A stretch of 64,000 nucleotides of DNA from Comamonas sp. (GCF_009360615.1 NZ_SPEY01000022.1:26290-90289), one strand, 5' to 3'; shown: positions 1 through 9,940, counted from the stretch's first letter. Translations and numbers: made by a program. The notes: generated by a model not told the origin, from the letters alone.

Positions 1-66
1 GCCGCGCAGTCGCTGCGCCACAGCGCCAGGACGCTGGAGCGTTCGGTGGACGTGTTCCTTCTCTAG
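1..66 (+). CDS. C-terminal fragment of probable methyl-accepting chemotaxis protein
   Basis: The window opens inside a plus-strand gene whose last 21 codons end at a TAG at 64-66. The tail contains SLRHSARTLERSVDVFLL, which resembles the C-terminal helix ending of chemotaxis receptors from Comamonadaceae (a leucine and glutamine/arginine-rich helix ending in a VxVF-type tail). A terminator hairpin follows directly, so this is the end of a transcript. With so little sequence the family call is tentative; any protein ending in an amphipathic helix could look like this. Confidence 0.4.
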   Translation, partial: AAQSLRHSARTLERSVDVFLL

Positions 67-86
67 GCTTTTGCGGTCTTGCTCCG

Positions 87-113
87 AAAAGGCAGCCGGG
101 GAGCTGCCTTTTT
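87..113 (+). terminator. Rho-independent terminator after the first gene
   Basis: A hairpin with arms GGCAGC and GCTGCC around a six-base loop is flanked by an A-run on the left and TTTTT on the right. It lies 20 bases after the stop codon of the upstream fragment and 27 bases before the next start codon, so it insulates the two genes. Confidence 0.8.
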
Positions 114-140
114 CACACCGGCTTTCGGTAGGATTGCGGC

Positions 141-2501
141 ATGAGTGTTGTGCTGACCCTGATCGCCATTGCGGCGCTGGCCCTGTGTTTGCTGATCTGG
201 CTGATCTCGCGTTTGCGCGCGGACTCCAGACCCGTACCGTCTGCAACTGCCGGGCAGGCGGCCGAGCCGTCCGTGGCCCGGACCGGAACCGCGTCGGAGG
301 CTGCGGCGCAGGCACCCTCCGATCAAGCGCAGGCGGACATGGCGGATATGGCGTCGGAGTCCAGCCGCGATGTGAATTTCCGTCCCCAGGGCGAGCGCGG
401 CATGGGCGGTCCCATCTATGGCGATGTGCTGTGTGCGGACGGCGTCTATCTGCCCCATGTCTGGGAGATGGACATGCACACCTCCTACGACGGGCGCTGG
501 CTGCGCACGGGCTTTTATGACAACGAGAGCGCCCATCTGGTCGACCGCAAATCACGCCGCAGCTGGGTGATCGGCAGGCCGGAAGGCGAGCTGCTCGACG
601 CCATCCACTGGCGCATGCCGCGCTGGAGCGGCGAGAGCATCAACGAAAGCGGCATTGCCGACGATGCGCATGTGATCATGTCCGATGCCAGCTTCGAGGC
701 CTGGCTGGGCGAACACATGGAGGCGCAGCCGCAGCCCCTGCTGCAGGTGGTGGATCTCTGGGTGCCGGCAGACTGCCTGCCGGCCGAAGTCGCCCGGGCC
801 ATGCCGACGCTGCCGCAACCGGCTCAGCCCACCCCGGTGCCGCCGGTGCTGCTGCAGCGTCACTGGCCGGCTTCGCTGCGCAAGCTGCGCTACCCGATGG
901 CTCCGCTGCAGAATCCGCACTGGCAGCTGATGCTGGGTGAGGCTGCCCAGCCCTGGGTGCTCGACGAGAGCCACAGCATGGTCTGGCGTGCCGATGCCCA
1001 GGCCTTTGCGCTCTATGCCTACCCTGCCCAGGGCGATGCCAGCCAGGCCAGCCTGCGGCTGGCTGTCTGGACCCTGGAGCGAGGCTGGCAGCAATGGCCG
1101 CAGCTGTTGCCCGAGGATCGCAAGCCCTGGGCCCTGGGCCTGCCGGATCTTGAGCCGCCGAGCGAGCCGCAAGTGCCAGCGGTTTTGCCGCTGAGCTGGC
1201 TCAATGAGCTGCTGCTGCAGAAGGTGCAGCTCGATATGCCCGAGACCGAGCGCCTGCACGATGGCACCAGCATCAGCTGCGCCATGAGCGAGGTGGATGT
1301 CTGCGCTGCCCATCGGCGCGATGGCCTGCCCATCCTCAAACCCTCGCTTCCCCTGTGTTTCGACTGGCTGCGTGATCCGTCGCAGCCCGCGCTGTGGCGT
1401 GCGCAGAGCGAGCTGCTCAAGGGGCAGCGCCTGATCTGGACCCTGTCCAAGCCGGCCCGGGAGGAGCTGGGCGAAACGGCGGCCTACAACCTGCAATGGG
1501 GCGAACGCCATTTGCCCGGCACCTGGGCACTGGAACATGTGATCGTGCAGGGACGCTGGGCGATTCTCATGCCGCACGGCCGTGCACCGATTCGCGGTGG
1601 CAGCGGCAGCCTGCAGGTCTGGGACGGGGAGCGCCTGCAAGGCGTGGACCTGCCCTGGCCTGTGGTGCGGCTGGCCGCTGTGCCGTCGGTCAAGGGCGGT
1701 ATGGCTGCTCGCCTGCGCGTGCTGGCGCTGACGGCCAGTCTGGCCGACAAGGACTGGGACCCCTCGACCGCATCCTGGCGCTGGCCTCTGCAGTCCGTAT
1801 CGGCCAGCCATCTGGCAAGACCCGACTGGCGACCGCTTTACTCCGAGCGTGAACTGGCACCCGATGCGCAAGGGCGCTGGCAGCTGCTGCCGCGCTGGCG
1901 GGAGGTGAGACAGATCCAGCATCCCTGCGCCGACGGCGACTATGTCTGGCGCGACGATGTGCGCGGCGACACCGTCTGGTGGTGGGGCGGCGTGAACGAG
2001 CGCGTCAACCACGATTGGCAGCATGATGAACCTCGCAAGGACGGCGTGATCATGACGCGCAGCGGACTGGCGTTCTGCGGTGTCGGGCCCTGTGCCTGCC
2101 CCCATCCTTCAGGTGAAGGCTGGGCCTTGCTGGAGCCGGTGGAGACCCGCCATGGCGAGCTGGGTCAATGGCAGCTGCACTGGCTCAACCCCGTGGAAAA
2201 GGAAGTGCGCACGCTGACCCTCAAGGCGCGCATGCCGGTGCTGCAGGGCTGGGATGCCCAGGGACTGCATTGGCAGGATCTGCCCCTGCCGGATGCTGAT
2301 GTGCAGCAGGGTGAAGCGAACACGGCTCCCGAGATCCGGGCCGAACCGGTGGCTGCGCACCAGCTGGTGGTGGCACAGACCTGGCAGCGTGCTGCCGTCG
2401 AGCCCCTGCGTCAGGGCATGAACGGGCTGTGGCTGCGCGTCCAGGATCTGCGTTATGCCGAAGCTTTGCTGGGGCAGGATGACTGCCCCTGGAAGAGCTG
2501 A
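141..2501 (+). CDS. Unrecognised 786-residue membrane-anchored protein
   Basis: I do not recognise this protein. Residues about 3-25 form one hydrophobic helix (VVLTLIAIAALALCLLIWLI), followed by basic residues and then an Ala/Gln/Ser-rich linker to about residue 80, so it is probably anchored in the inner membrane by its N-terminus. The remaining roughly 700 residues are rich in Trp, Leu and Pro, with many short Trp-containing segments such as WVIGRPEG, WRMPRWSG and WQLMLGEAAQPWVLD. This could suit a beta-rich repeat fold, but that is inference. A Cys cluster, CGVGPCACPHP, lies near residue 640. An AGGA ribosome site sits about seven bases before the ATG. It stands alone between a terminator and a convergent gene. 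Confidence 0.75.
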   Translation: MSVVLTLIAIAALALCLLIWLISRLRADSRPVPSATAGQAAEPSVARTGTASEAAAQAPSDQAQADMADMASESSRDVNFRPQGERGMGGPIYGDVLCADGVYLPHVWEMDMHTSYDGRWLRTGFYDNESAHLVDRKSRRSWVIGRPEGELLDAIHWRMPRWSGESINESGIADDAHVIMSDASFEAWLGEHMEAQPQPLLQVVDLWVPADCLPAEVARAMPTLPQPAQPTPVPPVLLQRHWPASLRKLRYPMAPLQNPHWQLMLGEAAQPWVLDESHSMVWRADAQAFALYAYPAQGDASQASLRLAVWTLERGWQQWPQLLPEDRKPWALGLPDLEPPSEPQVPAVLPLSWLNELLLQKVQLDMPETERLHDGTSISCAMSEVDVCAAHRRDGLPILKPSLPLCFDWLRDPSQPALWRAQSELLKGQRLIWTLSKPAREELGETAAYNLQWGERHLPGTWALEHVIVQGRWAILMPHGRAPIRGGSGSLQVWDGERLQGVDLPWPVVRLAAVPSVKGGMAARLRVLALTASLADKDWDPSTASWRWPLQSVSASHLARPDWRPLYSERELAPDAQGRWQLLPRWREVRQIQHPCADGDYVWRDDVRGDTVWWWGGVNERVNHDWQHDEPRKDGVIMTRSGLAFCGVGPCACPHPSGEGWALLEPVETRHGELGQWQLHWLNPVEKEVRTLTLKARMPVLQGWDAQGLHWQDLPLPDADVQQGEANTAPEIRAEPVAAHQLVVAQTWQRAAVEPLRQGMNGLWLRVQDLRYAEALLGQDDCPWKS

Positions 2502-2538
2502 TTCCCCTGCTTGCGCCCGCAGGGACGGCAGTCTTGCG

Positions 2539-2564
2539 AAGGGCAGCCCCTGCTGGCTGCCCTT
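2539..2564. terminator. Hairpin between convergent genes
   Basis: A perfect ten-base inverted repeat, AAGGGCAGCC and GGCTGCCCTT, with a six-base loop lies between the 786-residue gene and queF, which converge here. There is no clear T-run on either side, so termination activity is only likely, not certain. Confidence 0.45.
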
Positions 2565-2582
2565 GACCGGGGCGTTCCGGTG

Positions 2583-3428
2583 CTATTGGCGTGCGGTACG
2601 CACATTGGCGGGCAGGGCACCCGGGTGGCTGGTACGGAAAGGGTTGATGTCCAGGCCGCCGCGGCGCGTGTAGCGGGCGTAGACGGCCAGCTTGATGGGT
2701 TTGCAGCGCGTCCAGATATCCATGAAGATGCGCTCCACGCATTGCTCATGGAACTCGTTGTGGTTGCGAAAGCTCACCAGGTACTGCAGCAGGCCTTCCT
2801 GCTCGATCTGCGCACCGCTGTATTGAATCTGAACGCTGCCCCAGTCAGGCTGGCCGGTGACCAGGCAGTTGCTCTTGAGCAGGTTGCTGACCAGGGTTTC
2901 GCTGACGGGGGCTTCGTCGTGGTTGGCACGCAGCAGCTCGGGAGCGGGCGTGTACCGGGTGCACTCCACATCGAGTCGGTCCAGCAGCAGGCCGTCGAGC
3001 TCATGCACTTGCTGGGCATCGAACTGCTCCGCTTCCAGCAATCGGACGCCCACGCTGCCCTGGGCCTCGCTGCCGCGCCAGGTGGCTTCGGACAGATCCG
3101 TGCGCAGGCGCGCCAGCACCTCGCTGGCGTCGGCAAAGCGGGTGTTGTTGAAGCTGTTCAGATACAGCTTGAAGGATTTGCTTTCGATCAGGTTGGGCGT
3201 TTCGCAGGGAATGGTGAAATGCGCCAGCGCCACCTGGGGCTTGCCGCGCAGATTGAGCCAGGAAACTTCGAATGACGTCCACAGATCGGCACCAAAGAAC
3301 GGCGGGTTGACGGCTGCGCCGATTTCCTCGCGCTTGGTCAGGCGTGGCAGGGGAAAGAGCAGTGATGCGTCGTACTGGTCCACATAGGCCGAGCTTTTGC
3401 CCAGCTGCGATTGTTCAGGGGTGTGCAT
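2583..3428 (-). CDS. queF: NADPH-dependent 7-cyano-7-deazaguanine reductase QueF
   Basis: QueF reduces preQ0 to preQ1 in the cytoplasm with NADPH, a step in making the tRNA base queuosine. The protein has 281 residues, the size of the two-domain (E. coli-type) enzymes. It shows the N-terminal domain segment with [16 protein letters not shown], where the ESKS/LYL region forms the substrate and cofactor pocket, and the C-terminal segment [18 protein letters not shown], whose Cys is the nucleophile that forms the thioimide with preQ0, followed by [16 protein letters not shown]. The start at MHTPEQSQ matches the family. It is the last of four minus-strand genes after rne, separated from the oxygenase gene by a dispersed repeat. 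No other queuosine genes are in the window. Confidence 0.96.
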   Translation of the reverse strand: MHTPEQSQLGKSSAYVDQYDASLLFPLPRLTKREEIGAAVNPPFFGADLWTSFEVSWLNLRGKPQVALAHFTIPCETPNLIESKSFKLYLNSFNNTRFADASEVLARLRTDLSEATWRGSEAQGSVGVRLLEAEQFDAQQVHELDGLLLDRLDVECTRYTPAPELLRANHDEAPVSETLVSNLLKSNCLVTGQPDWGSVQIQYSGAQIEQEGLLQYLVSFRNHNEFHEQCVERIFMDIWTRCKPIKLAVYARYTRRGGLDINPFRTSHPGALPANVRTARQ

Positions 3429-3454
3429 GATTCAAAAAGAAAATGGCCAGCAGT

Positions 3455-3502
3455 AAAAAAGATAGCTGCTAGCGCTTTATGGGTAAGGGCTATAGCCTGT
3501 TT
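3455..3502 (+). repeat. Dispersed intergenic repeat, GATAGC/AGCGCT family, copy 1
   Basis: The core reads GATAGCTGCTAGCGCTT, followed after about seven bases by AAGGGCTATAGCC and a T-run. Five further copies or half copies with the same GATAGC...AGCGCT core and a downstream AGGGNTNNAGGCC-like box occur in this window, always between genes. This copy fills the gap between queF and the oxygenase gene and touches the stop codon of the latter. Confidence 0.65.
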
Positions 3503-4402
3503 TTACTTGAACTCTCGTTCGCGTAGCCACTTGGTGGCTATCCATTTTTCGCCCTCGAGAACGGGAGCGCCGCCGTGCAGGCTCTTGGTCGCCGGGTCGG
3601 GCCGGTCATAGCTGAAGAATACGGCATTGCCGCGGCGCGGCACGACCTGCAGCCCTACGTCGGGAAAGGTGGTTGCACCGCCGCGCGCGGGCTCGTTGAG
3701 ATACATGACCAGGGTTCCCACACGCTGGCCGCCTCGTTTGAGTATGGTCGGCGTGCCGGGTTCGTTGGGTGCGAAGTAATCGTAGTGCGGCTTGTATTCG
3801 GCGCCTGGCCGGTAGTGCAGCACCTGCATGCCTTCGCCGTTCTCCTGTGGCCAGTTCAGCAGGCGCGCAATGCGCTGCTCCACACGACCGATGAGCTCGT
3901 TTTCTCCGCGCTGGAAGAACATGCCATGGCTGGTGCGGTCATCATTGACGGCCTCGCCACCGCTCTGGTTGTCCACGGTCAGAGAGCGCTGCATGCGCGG
4001 TCGGGCGGCCGCGATGATGGCATCGCATTCCTCGTCGGAGAGCAGGTTGCCGAACACCACGACCCGGGGATGACGCATGTTCATCAGCACATGGACATCG
4101 CGATCGCCGGTGTTGATGCAGCAGGGATCGCTCTGCAGATCGGGCTCGGGCACGCCGGAATCACGAATCCCCACACCCACCCCGGCCTCGGCCCTGGCCG
4201 GCGCGAAAGCCAGCGGCAGCTCGCCCTCTTCGGGCAGGGCCAGCGCCCGGCGTGCCAGGTGCTCGGCCCAGCCCGCCTTGCGCATCGATTGCAGCAGCGA
4301 TGGCAGCGGCACGCCGGAGGCACTCTGCGTGCGCACCCATTGCATCAGCTCGGGTGTCAGGCCGGGAGGGGTGACGAACTCGTCGTGGGTGGAGGTGCTC
4401 AT
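3503..4402 (-). CDS. Prolyl 4-hydroxylase-like 2-oxoglutarate/Fe(II) dioxygenase
   Basis: A 299-residue cytoplasmic protein with a C-terminal P4Hc oxygenase domain. The iron ligands are visible: the HxD pair in KPHYDYFAPN and the distal His in KSLHGGAPVLEG; the Lys of EKWIATKWLRE would bind 2-oxoglutarate. The segment ARGGATTFPDVGLQVVPRRG is the typical core strand pair. The first 100 residues are a poorly conserved helical extension. The start is set at MSTSTHDEF, because a frame-extending ATG 12 codons upstream gives a stretch unlike the family. Its substrate in bacteria is not known; candidates include peptidyl proline. It lies between yaaA and queF on the same strand, with 45 bases to yaaA. 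Confidence 0.88.
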   Translation of the reverse strand: MSTSTHDEFVTPPGLTPELMQWVRTQSASGVPLPSLLQSMRKAGWAEHLARRALALPEEGELPLAFAPARAEAGVGVGIRDSGVPEPDLQSDPCCINTGDRDVHVLMNMRHPRVVVFGNLLSDEECDAIIAAARPRMQRSLTVDNQSGGEAVNDDRTSHGMFFQRGENELIGRVEQRIARLLNWPQENGEGMQVLHYRPGAEYKPHYDYFAPNEPGTPTILKRGGQRVGTLVMYLNEPARGGATTFPDVGLQVVPRRGNAVFFSYDRPDPATKSLHGGAPVLEGEKWIATKWLREREFK

Positions 4403-4447
4403 GTCGACAATGCTAGTGTGCACTGATGCCGATTTCAATGCGCGGCG

Positions 4448-5248
4448 TCAGTCTTGCAGCTTGCGGCGGAACACCAGCTTGCCGGGCGTGCTGGCCTGCT
4501 CGGCCAGCGCATAGCCCTCCAGATCGAACTTGCGCAGGTCGGCCACCTTTTGGGCCTTGTGCTGGACCGCCCAGCGCACCATCAGTCCGCGCGCACGCTT
4601 GGCATGGAAGCTGATGATCTTGTACTTGCCGCCCTTGAAGTCCTCGAAGACGCATTCGACGACAGGGGCCCCGAGCGCCTTGAGATCTACGGCCTTGAAG
4701 TATTCCTGCGATGCCAGGTTGACGACAATGCGCTCGGCCTGGGTGTCTCCGCGCTCGGCCTGTGCAGCAATGCGCTCGTTCAGATAGTCTGCAATCTGGG
4801 TTCCCCAGAACTGGTAGAGGTTGCTTCCCTTGGCGTTTTCCAGCCGGGTACCCATCTCCAGGCGGTAGGGCTGCAGCAGGTCCAGCGGGCGCAGGACGCC
4901 ATAGAGACCGCTCAGGATCACGACATGCTCCTGGGCCCAGTCCAGCTCCCCGGGCTTGAGGCTGGCCGCGTTCAGCCCCTCGTAGACATCGCCATTGAAG
5001 GCCAGAACGGCCTGGCGCGAGTTCCTGGCGGTGAAACGGGCGCTGAACGCTTCATAGCGTCCCACATTGAGCACGGCCAGCTTGTCGCTGATGCCCATGA
5101 GTTCCGAAATCTGCTGGGGCGACTTCGTGCGCAGCACTTCGATCAGCTCCAGGGGCTGTTTTTTGAATACCGGCAGCGTGTGTGGCAGCTCGGCGGAAAC
5201 AGGACTTTCATAGTCCAGCGATTTGGCCGGGGAGATCAGAAACAACAT
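4448..5248 (-). CDS. yaaA: Peroxide stress protein YaaA (UPF0246)
   Basis: A 266-residue member of the YaaA/DUF328 family, close to the 258 residues of the E. coli protein. In E. coli the protein lowers intracellular free iron during hydrogen peroxide stress and binds DNA. Family landmarks are the start MLFLISPAKSLDYESP, the block LYGVLRPLDLLQPYRLEMGT, the segment VVNLASQEYFKAVD and the C-terminal IISFHAKRARGLMVRW. It follows rne on the same strand, beyond the rne terminator, and is probably transcribed from its own promoter or by read-through. It may be co-transcribed with the oxygenase gene downstream. Confidence 0.95.
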   Translation of the reverse strand: MLFLISPAKSLDYESPVSAELPHTLPVFKKQPLELIEVLRTKSPQQISELMGISDKLAVLNVGRYEAFSARFTARNSRQAVLAFNGDVYEGLNAASLKPGELDWAQEHVVILSGLYGVLRPLDLLQPYRLEMGTRLENAKGSNLYQFWGTQIADYLNERIAAQAERGDTQAERIVVNLASQEYFKAVDLKALGAPVVECVFEDFKGGKYKIISFHAKRARGLMVRWAVQHKAQKVADLRKFDLEGYALAEQASTPGKLVFRRKLQD

Positions 5249-5285
5249 GGCTTGACGTTCACTCCATCAAAGAAAAGGGCGCATG

Positions 5286-5333
5286 AAAAAGGGCCAAGGC
5301 CCCGTTCACCGAAGTGGACGGTCCCCTTGGCCC
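5286..5333 (-). terminator. Rho-independent terminator of rne
   Basis: Read on the minus strand, GGGCCAAGG and CCTTGGCCC form a nine-base stem closing a partly paired inner arm, followed directly by TTTTT. It begins 26 bases after the rne stop codon. Confidence 0.8.
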
Positions 5334-5359
5334 TGTGATGCCGGAAGGCGGTCTTCTGC

Positions 5360-8341
5360 TTAGGCGCTGGCGCCTGCAGCCTGCTCTTCCTTCTCGAACG
5401 GCAGCTGCATCAGGCTCAGATCCTTGCGGGTCTCGACCAGGATCAGCGGGCCTTCGTCGAGCACCACCACGGGCGGACGCTCGCGTGGAATCCGCACGGG
5501 CTTGGGCTCGGCGGCAATCGCAGCCTGGACGGCAGCGATCTTTTCGGCATCGGAGTTGATCCATTCCAGACCCGACGCGGCTGCCAGGGCTTGCAGCTCG
5601 GCAATCGGCAGCACATAGCTCTGTGCCTTGGGCGATGCGACGGTCGGGGCAGGAGCCACGGCTTCGGTCACAGGCTCCACGGCACCAGTCTGAGGCTCCG
5701 GGGCAGCCGCAGGCTCGGCCGGCACGGGCTGGGCAGGCTCTTGCGCAGTTGCGACAGCCGTCAGGGCCTCTTCTGCAACCACGGGTGCCTGCACTTGCGC
5801 AGCCACAGGTGCCTGTTCTGCCTCCACCTGAGGAGCAACCGCATCGAAGTAGCTGCGGCGTGCCGGCGGCTCGCTCGCATCCGCGGATGGCACTTCGACC
5901 GGAGCCTGGACTTCGGCCGTCTGCTCGGCAGCCAGGCCTTCGGCCTGGGCCTCGCGCGGTGCGCGGTCGCGGCGGTCACGGCCGTAGCGGTCACGCGAAC
6001 GGCGCTGACGGGGCTCGCGTGCGGTATCGCCTTGTGCACCATCCTGTGCCAGGACATCCGCTGCGTCGGCCGGTGCGGTGTTCAGCACCGCTTCATCGCT
6101 CACGGCCTGCAGGACGGGCTGGGCATCGGCGTTGCGATTCTGCCGCTCGCGGCGGCCTTCACCGCGCTCATTGCGTTCACTGCGCTCATTGCGTTCCGCA
6201 CGCTCGCCGCGTTCCTGGCGGTTGCGCTCGGGCTTGGGAGCTGCGTTGAACTCTTCGGCATTCAGCGCGGTTTCCGCCACCTGGGGCTGGCGGTCGTCGC
6301 GGCGCTCGCTGCGTTCGCCACCGCGACGGTTGCCGCGTTCGGGGCGGTCCTGGCGCTGTTGCTCGGGGCGCTCGTTGCGTTGCTGCTCATCACGGCCCTG
6401 GGCATTGCGGCGGTTGTTGCGGTCCGTGCGTTCGCCGCCAGTGCGCTCCGCGCTGTTGCGGTCGCTGCGCTCGTTGCGGTCACCACCACGGCGGTTGCGG
6501 TCGCCGCCACGGCCCTCGCCCCGGCGGCCGTCGCGGCTGCCTTCACGGGCGGCAGGGGCGGGAGCCTCGGCCACGGGAGCGGGTGCAGTCACGGGGGCAG
6601 GGGTGCCGAAGCCGAACAGGTTCTTGAGCCAGGCAAAGAAGCCTTGCTCGCGCACCACCGGGCGCGCTGCCGCAGGAGCCGGCGTCGCAGCGGCAGCACG
6701 AGGCTGGCGGGGCGCACGAGGCTCGGCAATCGGCGCGGGAGCATCGGGCAGCACCCCCTTGATGACGGGAGTCTGCTTGTTGGTGGGTTCCTGCGAGCGT
6801 CGGGTGACAGTGGTCACCTCTTCGGGCTCGTCGGCCAGCTTGTAGCTGGCTTCCATGGATTCCAGGCGAGAGTCGTCGTGCTTGAGGCGCTCGAGCTTGT
6901 AGTGCGGCGTGTCCATGGACTTGTTGGGCACCATGATCACGTTGACGCGCTGCTTGAGCTCGATCTTGGTGATTTCGCTGCGCTTTTCGTTGAGCAGGAA
7001 GGAGGCCACTTCCACGGGCACCTGGCAGTGCACGGCGGCCGTGTTGTCCTTCATGGACTCTTCCTGGATGATGCGCAGAATCTGCAGTGCAGAGCTTTCC
7101 GTGTCGCGGATGTGGCCGGAGCCGCCGCAGCGCGGGCAGTTGATGTGGGCGCCCTCGGACAAGGCGGGCTTGAGGCGCTGGCGGCTCATTTCCATCAGGC
7201 CGAACTTGCTGATGGTGCCGAACTGCACGCGGGCGCGGTCCTGGCGCAGCGCATCGCGCAGGCGGTTTTCCACTTCGCGGCGGTTCTTGGCCTCTTCCAT
7301 GTCGATGAAGTCGATCACGATCAGGCCGCCCAGGTCGCGCAGGCGCATCTGGCGCGCCACTTCGTCGGCTGCCTCAAGGTTGGTGCGGGTCGCGGTTTCC
7401 TCGATGTCGCCGCCCTTGATGGCGCGGGCCGAGTTCACGTCCACGGAGACCAGGGCTTCGGTGTGGTCGATCACGATGGCGCCGCCCGAGGGCAGGGTCA
7501 CGGTGCGCGAATAGGCGGACTCGATCTGGTGCTCGATCTGGAAGCGCGAGAACAGGGGAGCGTCGTCGCGGTAGCGCTTGACGCGGGCTGCATGCTCGGG
7601 CATCACATGTGCCATGAACTGCTGGGCCTGTTCGTAGATGTCATCGGTGTCGATCAGGATGTCGCCGATGTCATTGTTGAAATAGTCGCGGATGGCACGG
7701 ATGACCAGGCTGGACTCCTGATAGATCAGGAAGGCGCCCTTGGAGGCCTTGGCGGCGCCGTCGATGGCGCTCCACAGCTTGAGCAGGTAGTTCAGGTCCC
7801 ACTGCAGCTCGGGGGCCGAGCGGCCGATGCCGGCAGTGCGCGCAATGATGGACATGCCCTTGGGGTACTCGAGCTGGTCCATGGCCTCCTTGAGTTCGGC
7901 ACGGTCCTCGCCCTCGATGCGGCGCGAAACGCCGCCGCCTCGGGGGTTGTTGGGCATCAGCACCACATAGCGGCCGGCCAGCGAGATGAAGGTCGTCAGG
8001 GCCGCGCCCTTGTTGCCGCGCTCTTCCTTTTCGACCTGGACGATCAGTTCCTGGCCTTCGCGGATCACGTCGTTGATGCGGGCCTGGCTGGGCGAAACGC
8101 CTTCGGCAAAGTATTGCTTGGAGATTTCCTTGAAGGGCAGAAAGCCGTGGCGATCCTCGCCATAGTCCACGAAGCAGGCTTCGAGAGAAGGCTCGACACG
8201 GGTCACGACGGCCTTGTAGATATTGCCCTTGCGTTGTTCGCGACCTTCGATCTCGATCTCGTAGTCCAGCAGCTTCTGGCCGTCCACAATGGCCAGGCGG
8301 CGTTCTTCGGACTGCGTCGCGTTAATCAGCATCCGTTTCAT
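5360..8341 (-). CDS. rne: Ribonuclease E
   Basis: RNase E is the main endonuclease for mRNA decay and for 5S rRNA and tRNA processing, and organises the RNA degradosome at the membrane. The 993-residue protein has the conserved catalytic half: [20 protein letters not shown] at the start, an S1 domain (about residues 38-125, with [21 protein letters not shown]), the 5' sensor, and the DNase I-like site with its two magnesium-binding Asp in VSVDVNS and [13 protein letters not shown] (near 300 and 345). The zinc-link Cys pair is in [11 protein letters not shown]. The C-terminal half is a low-complexity scaffold: an Arg/Glu/Asn-rich RNA-binding region (about 610-790) and an Ala/Pro/Glu-rich tail, ending in a conserved-looking segment [14 protein letters not shown] long leader lies upstream. 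Confidence 0.98.
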   Translation of the reverse strand: MKRMLINATQSEERRLAIVDGQKLLDYEIEIEGREQRKGNIYKAVVTRVEPSLEACFVDYGEDRHGFLPFKEISKQYFAEGVSPSQARINDVIREGQELIVQVEKEERGNKGAALTTFISLAGRYVVLMPNNPRGGGVSRRIEGEDRAELKEAMDQLEYPKGMSIIARTAGIGRSAPELQWDLNYLLKLWSAIDGAAKASKGAFLIYQESSLVIRAIRDYFNNDIGDILIDTDDIYEQAQQFMAHVMPEHAARVKRYRDDAPLFSRFQIEHQIESAYSRTVTLPSGGAIVIDHTEALVSVDVNSARAIKGGDIEETATRTNLEAADEVARQMRLRDLGGLIVIDFIDMEEAKNRREVENRLRDALRQDRARVQFGTISKFGLMEMSRQRLKPALSEGAHINCPRCGGSGHIRDTESSALQILRIIQEESMKDNTAAVHCQVPVEVASFLLNEKRSEITKIELKQRVNVIMVPNKSMDTPHYKLERLKHDDSRLESMEASYKLADEPEEVTTVTRRSQEPTNKQTPVIKGVLPDAPAPIAEPRAPRQPRAAAATPAPAAARPVVREQGFFAWLKNLFGFGTPAPVTAPAPVAEAPAPAAREGSRDGRRGEGRGGDRNRRGGDRNERSDRNSAERTGGERTDRNNRRNAQGRDEQQRNERPEQQRQDRPERGNRRGGERSERRDDRQPQVAETALNAEEFNAAPKPERNRQERGERAERNERSERNERGEGRRERQNRNADAQPVLQAVSDEAVLNTAPADAADVLAQDGAQGDTAREPRQRRSRDRYGRDRRDRAPREAQAEGLAAEQTAEVQAPVEVPSADASEPPARRSYFDAVAPQVEAEQAPVAAQVQAPVVAEEALTAVATAQEPAQPVPAEPAAAPEPQTGAVEPVTEAVAPAPTVASPKAQSYVLPIAELQALAAASGLEWINSDAEKIAAVQAAIAAEPKPVRIPRERPPVVVLDEGPLILVETRKDLSLMQLPFEKEEQAAGASA

Positions 8342-8971
8342 GATGCGTTTCCTTTATTCGTTTTATGGGGCACGCTGGTCACAGACCAACGTGCCTTTGA
8401 CTGGTAATCAAAGACAGGCTCAACAGGAGCCGTGATGCCAGACGAACGTGTTGAAACGGATGAGGAATCTGGGGCGGTACAGGACGGCGCTACTGGCCTG
8501 ATCTCAAGTCAGTAGCGGAGGTACAGGCCGGGGGACGAGCGGGAGAGGACGCGCATGCAGACGGGGTACGAAAGAAGCCGGCGCGCGTGCTAGGGAGGTG
8601 GGTGGTTTCTTCGAGACACGGCTCGTCCCGGGGGCCGGCCGTGCCTTGCCCCAGAGGTTGATCAGCAATGTCCAAAAGATCCACATGCTCGTTGAGAGAA
8701 CCGACAGTTGCAGGCTGCTTTTGCCTGGGCAACTGCGCGGTATGAGATTCCGTATCAGTGTTTCAATTCGTCAGCCTTTGCCAGGCTTTCACAGGCTGCT
8801 GCAGCTCATCTTGGCTGCAATTTGCGTGTGCAAAACTGGCGGGCATCGACCTGCCTGTGCGGTGGGAAATGATTGTTTGGACTAAACTCCATGAGAATCA
8901 ATCACTTACAACTAAGCTCGGCACAGGTGAAACACATTATAGAGGGCAAACCGGCACAGGACCGGTCCCAG
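8342..8971. promoter_or_regulatory. Long divergent leader between rne and rluC
   Basis: This 630-base gap contains no convincing protein gene. It should hold the rne promoter and a long rne 5' untranslated leader; in E. coli the equivalent leader mediates autoregulation by RNase E. Two strong dyads lie on the rne side: 8369-8395, arms GGCACG-TGGTC and GACCA-CGTGCC with a three-base loop, and 8489-8516, arms GCTACTG and CAGTAGC. On the rluC side TATAGA at 8938-8943 resembles a -10 box but lacks a good -35. An in-frame ATG at 8891 has no ribosome site. Confidence 0.55.
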
Positions 8972-9931
8972 ATGACGGCCACGGCCTCGGTACGGCTGAT
9001 CGAGGTCGATGAAGACTCCTCCGGACAGCGGCTCGACAACTTTCTCATGCGCCACCTCAAGGGGGTGCCCAAGACCCATGTCTACCGCATCATCCGCAGT
9101 GGTGAAGTGCGGATCAACAAGGGGCGCGTGAGCGCCGAGACCCGGGTTCAGACCGGCGATGTGGTGCGACTTCCGCCGGTCCGGATTTCCGAAAAAGTGA
9201 CCGAAAAAGCGGAACGCCCGGCACCGGCTAAGGACTTTCCCGCCCTGTTGGATGACGAACACATGATCGCGCTGTCCAAGCCTGCCGGCGTGGCCGTGCA
9301 TGGAGGCTCGGGTGTGAGCTTTGGCGTCATCGAGCAACTGCGTCAGGCGCGTCCCGAGGCCAAGTTCCTCGAGCTGGTGCACCGGCTGGATCGTGAAACC
9401 TCCGGCATCTTGCTGGTGGCCAAGAAGCGCTCCGCGCTCATCAATCTGCAGGACCAGTTTCGCGAGCGCGAGACCGGCAAGACCTATCTGGCACTGGTGC
9501 AGGGGGCATGGCCGGCCAGCAAGAAGGTGATCGATCTGCCGCTGCACAAGTATCTGCAGGCCGATGGCGAACGCCGCGTGCGCGTGACCACGGCCGATGA
9601 CCCGGACGGAATGCGTTCCATCACCCTGGTCAAGGTCAGAAAGCTGATCGAGCCGCGTCCCCTGCAGGGGCTGCCAGCCATGAGTCTGCTGGAGGTGACC
9701 ATCAAGACGGGGCGTACCCACCAGATTCGCGTGCATCTGTCGTCGCAGGGGCATCCCATCGTGGGCGATGACAAATATGGTGATTTTGATCTCAACCGTC
9801 GTGTGCAAAAGCAGGGGCTCAAACGCATGTTTCTGCACGCCTGGCGGCTACAGTTCAACCATCCCGCCAGCGGCGAGCGTGTCGAGCTGCGCGCCGAACT
9901 GCCGCCGGAGCTGGCGGATTTTGTGAACTGA
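8972..9931 (+). CDS. rluC: 23S rRNA pseudouridine synthase RluC
   Basis: RluC converts three uridines in 23S rRNA (955, 2504 and 2580 in E. coli) to pseudouridine. An N-terminal S4 RNA-binding domain (QRLDNFLMRHLKGVPKTHVY to about residue 80) is followed by the RluA-type catalytic domain, with the catalytic Asp in LVHRLDRETSGILLV and the later block TGRTHQIRVHLSSQGHPIVG. Starting at the ATG at 8972 gives 319 residues, the same as the E. coli protein, the N-termini align without extension, and an AGGA lies ten bases upstream. In-frame starts at 8891 (ATG) and 8873 (TTG) would add about 30 residues and lack ribosome sites. As in E. coli, it is divergent from rne. Confidence 0.95.
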   Translation: MTATASVRLIEVDEDSSGQRLDNFLMRHLKGVPKTHVYRIIRSGEVRINKGRVSAETRVQTGDVVRLPPVRISEKVTEKAERPAPAKDFPALLDDEHMIALSKPAGVAVHGGSGVSFGVIEQLRQARPEAKFLELVHRLDRETSGILLVAKKRSALINLQDQFRERETGKTYLALVQGAWPASKKVIDLPLHKYLQADGERRVRVTTADDPDGMRSITLVKVRKLIEPRPLQGLPAMSLLEVTIKTGRTHQIRVHLSSQGHPIVGDDKYGDFDLNRRVQKQGLKRMFLHAWRLQFNHPASGERVELRAELPPELADFVN

Positions 9932-9940
9932 CTAGGCTTC

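Noticed and set aside
5591..8407. A 938-codon open frame on the plus strand opposite rne
   Set aside because: It is the antisense shadow of a GC-rich gene: low-complexity Ala/Leu/Val/His translation and no family resemblance, while rne on the other strand is certain.
8490..8885. Short frames in the rne-rluC gap
   Set aside because: No ribosome sites, no conserved-looking composition; the region fits a leader.
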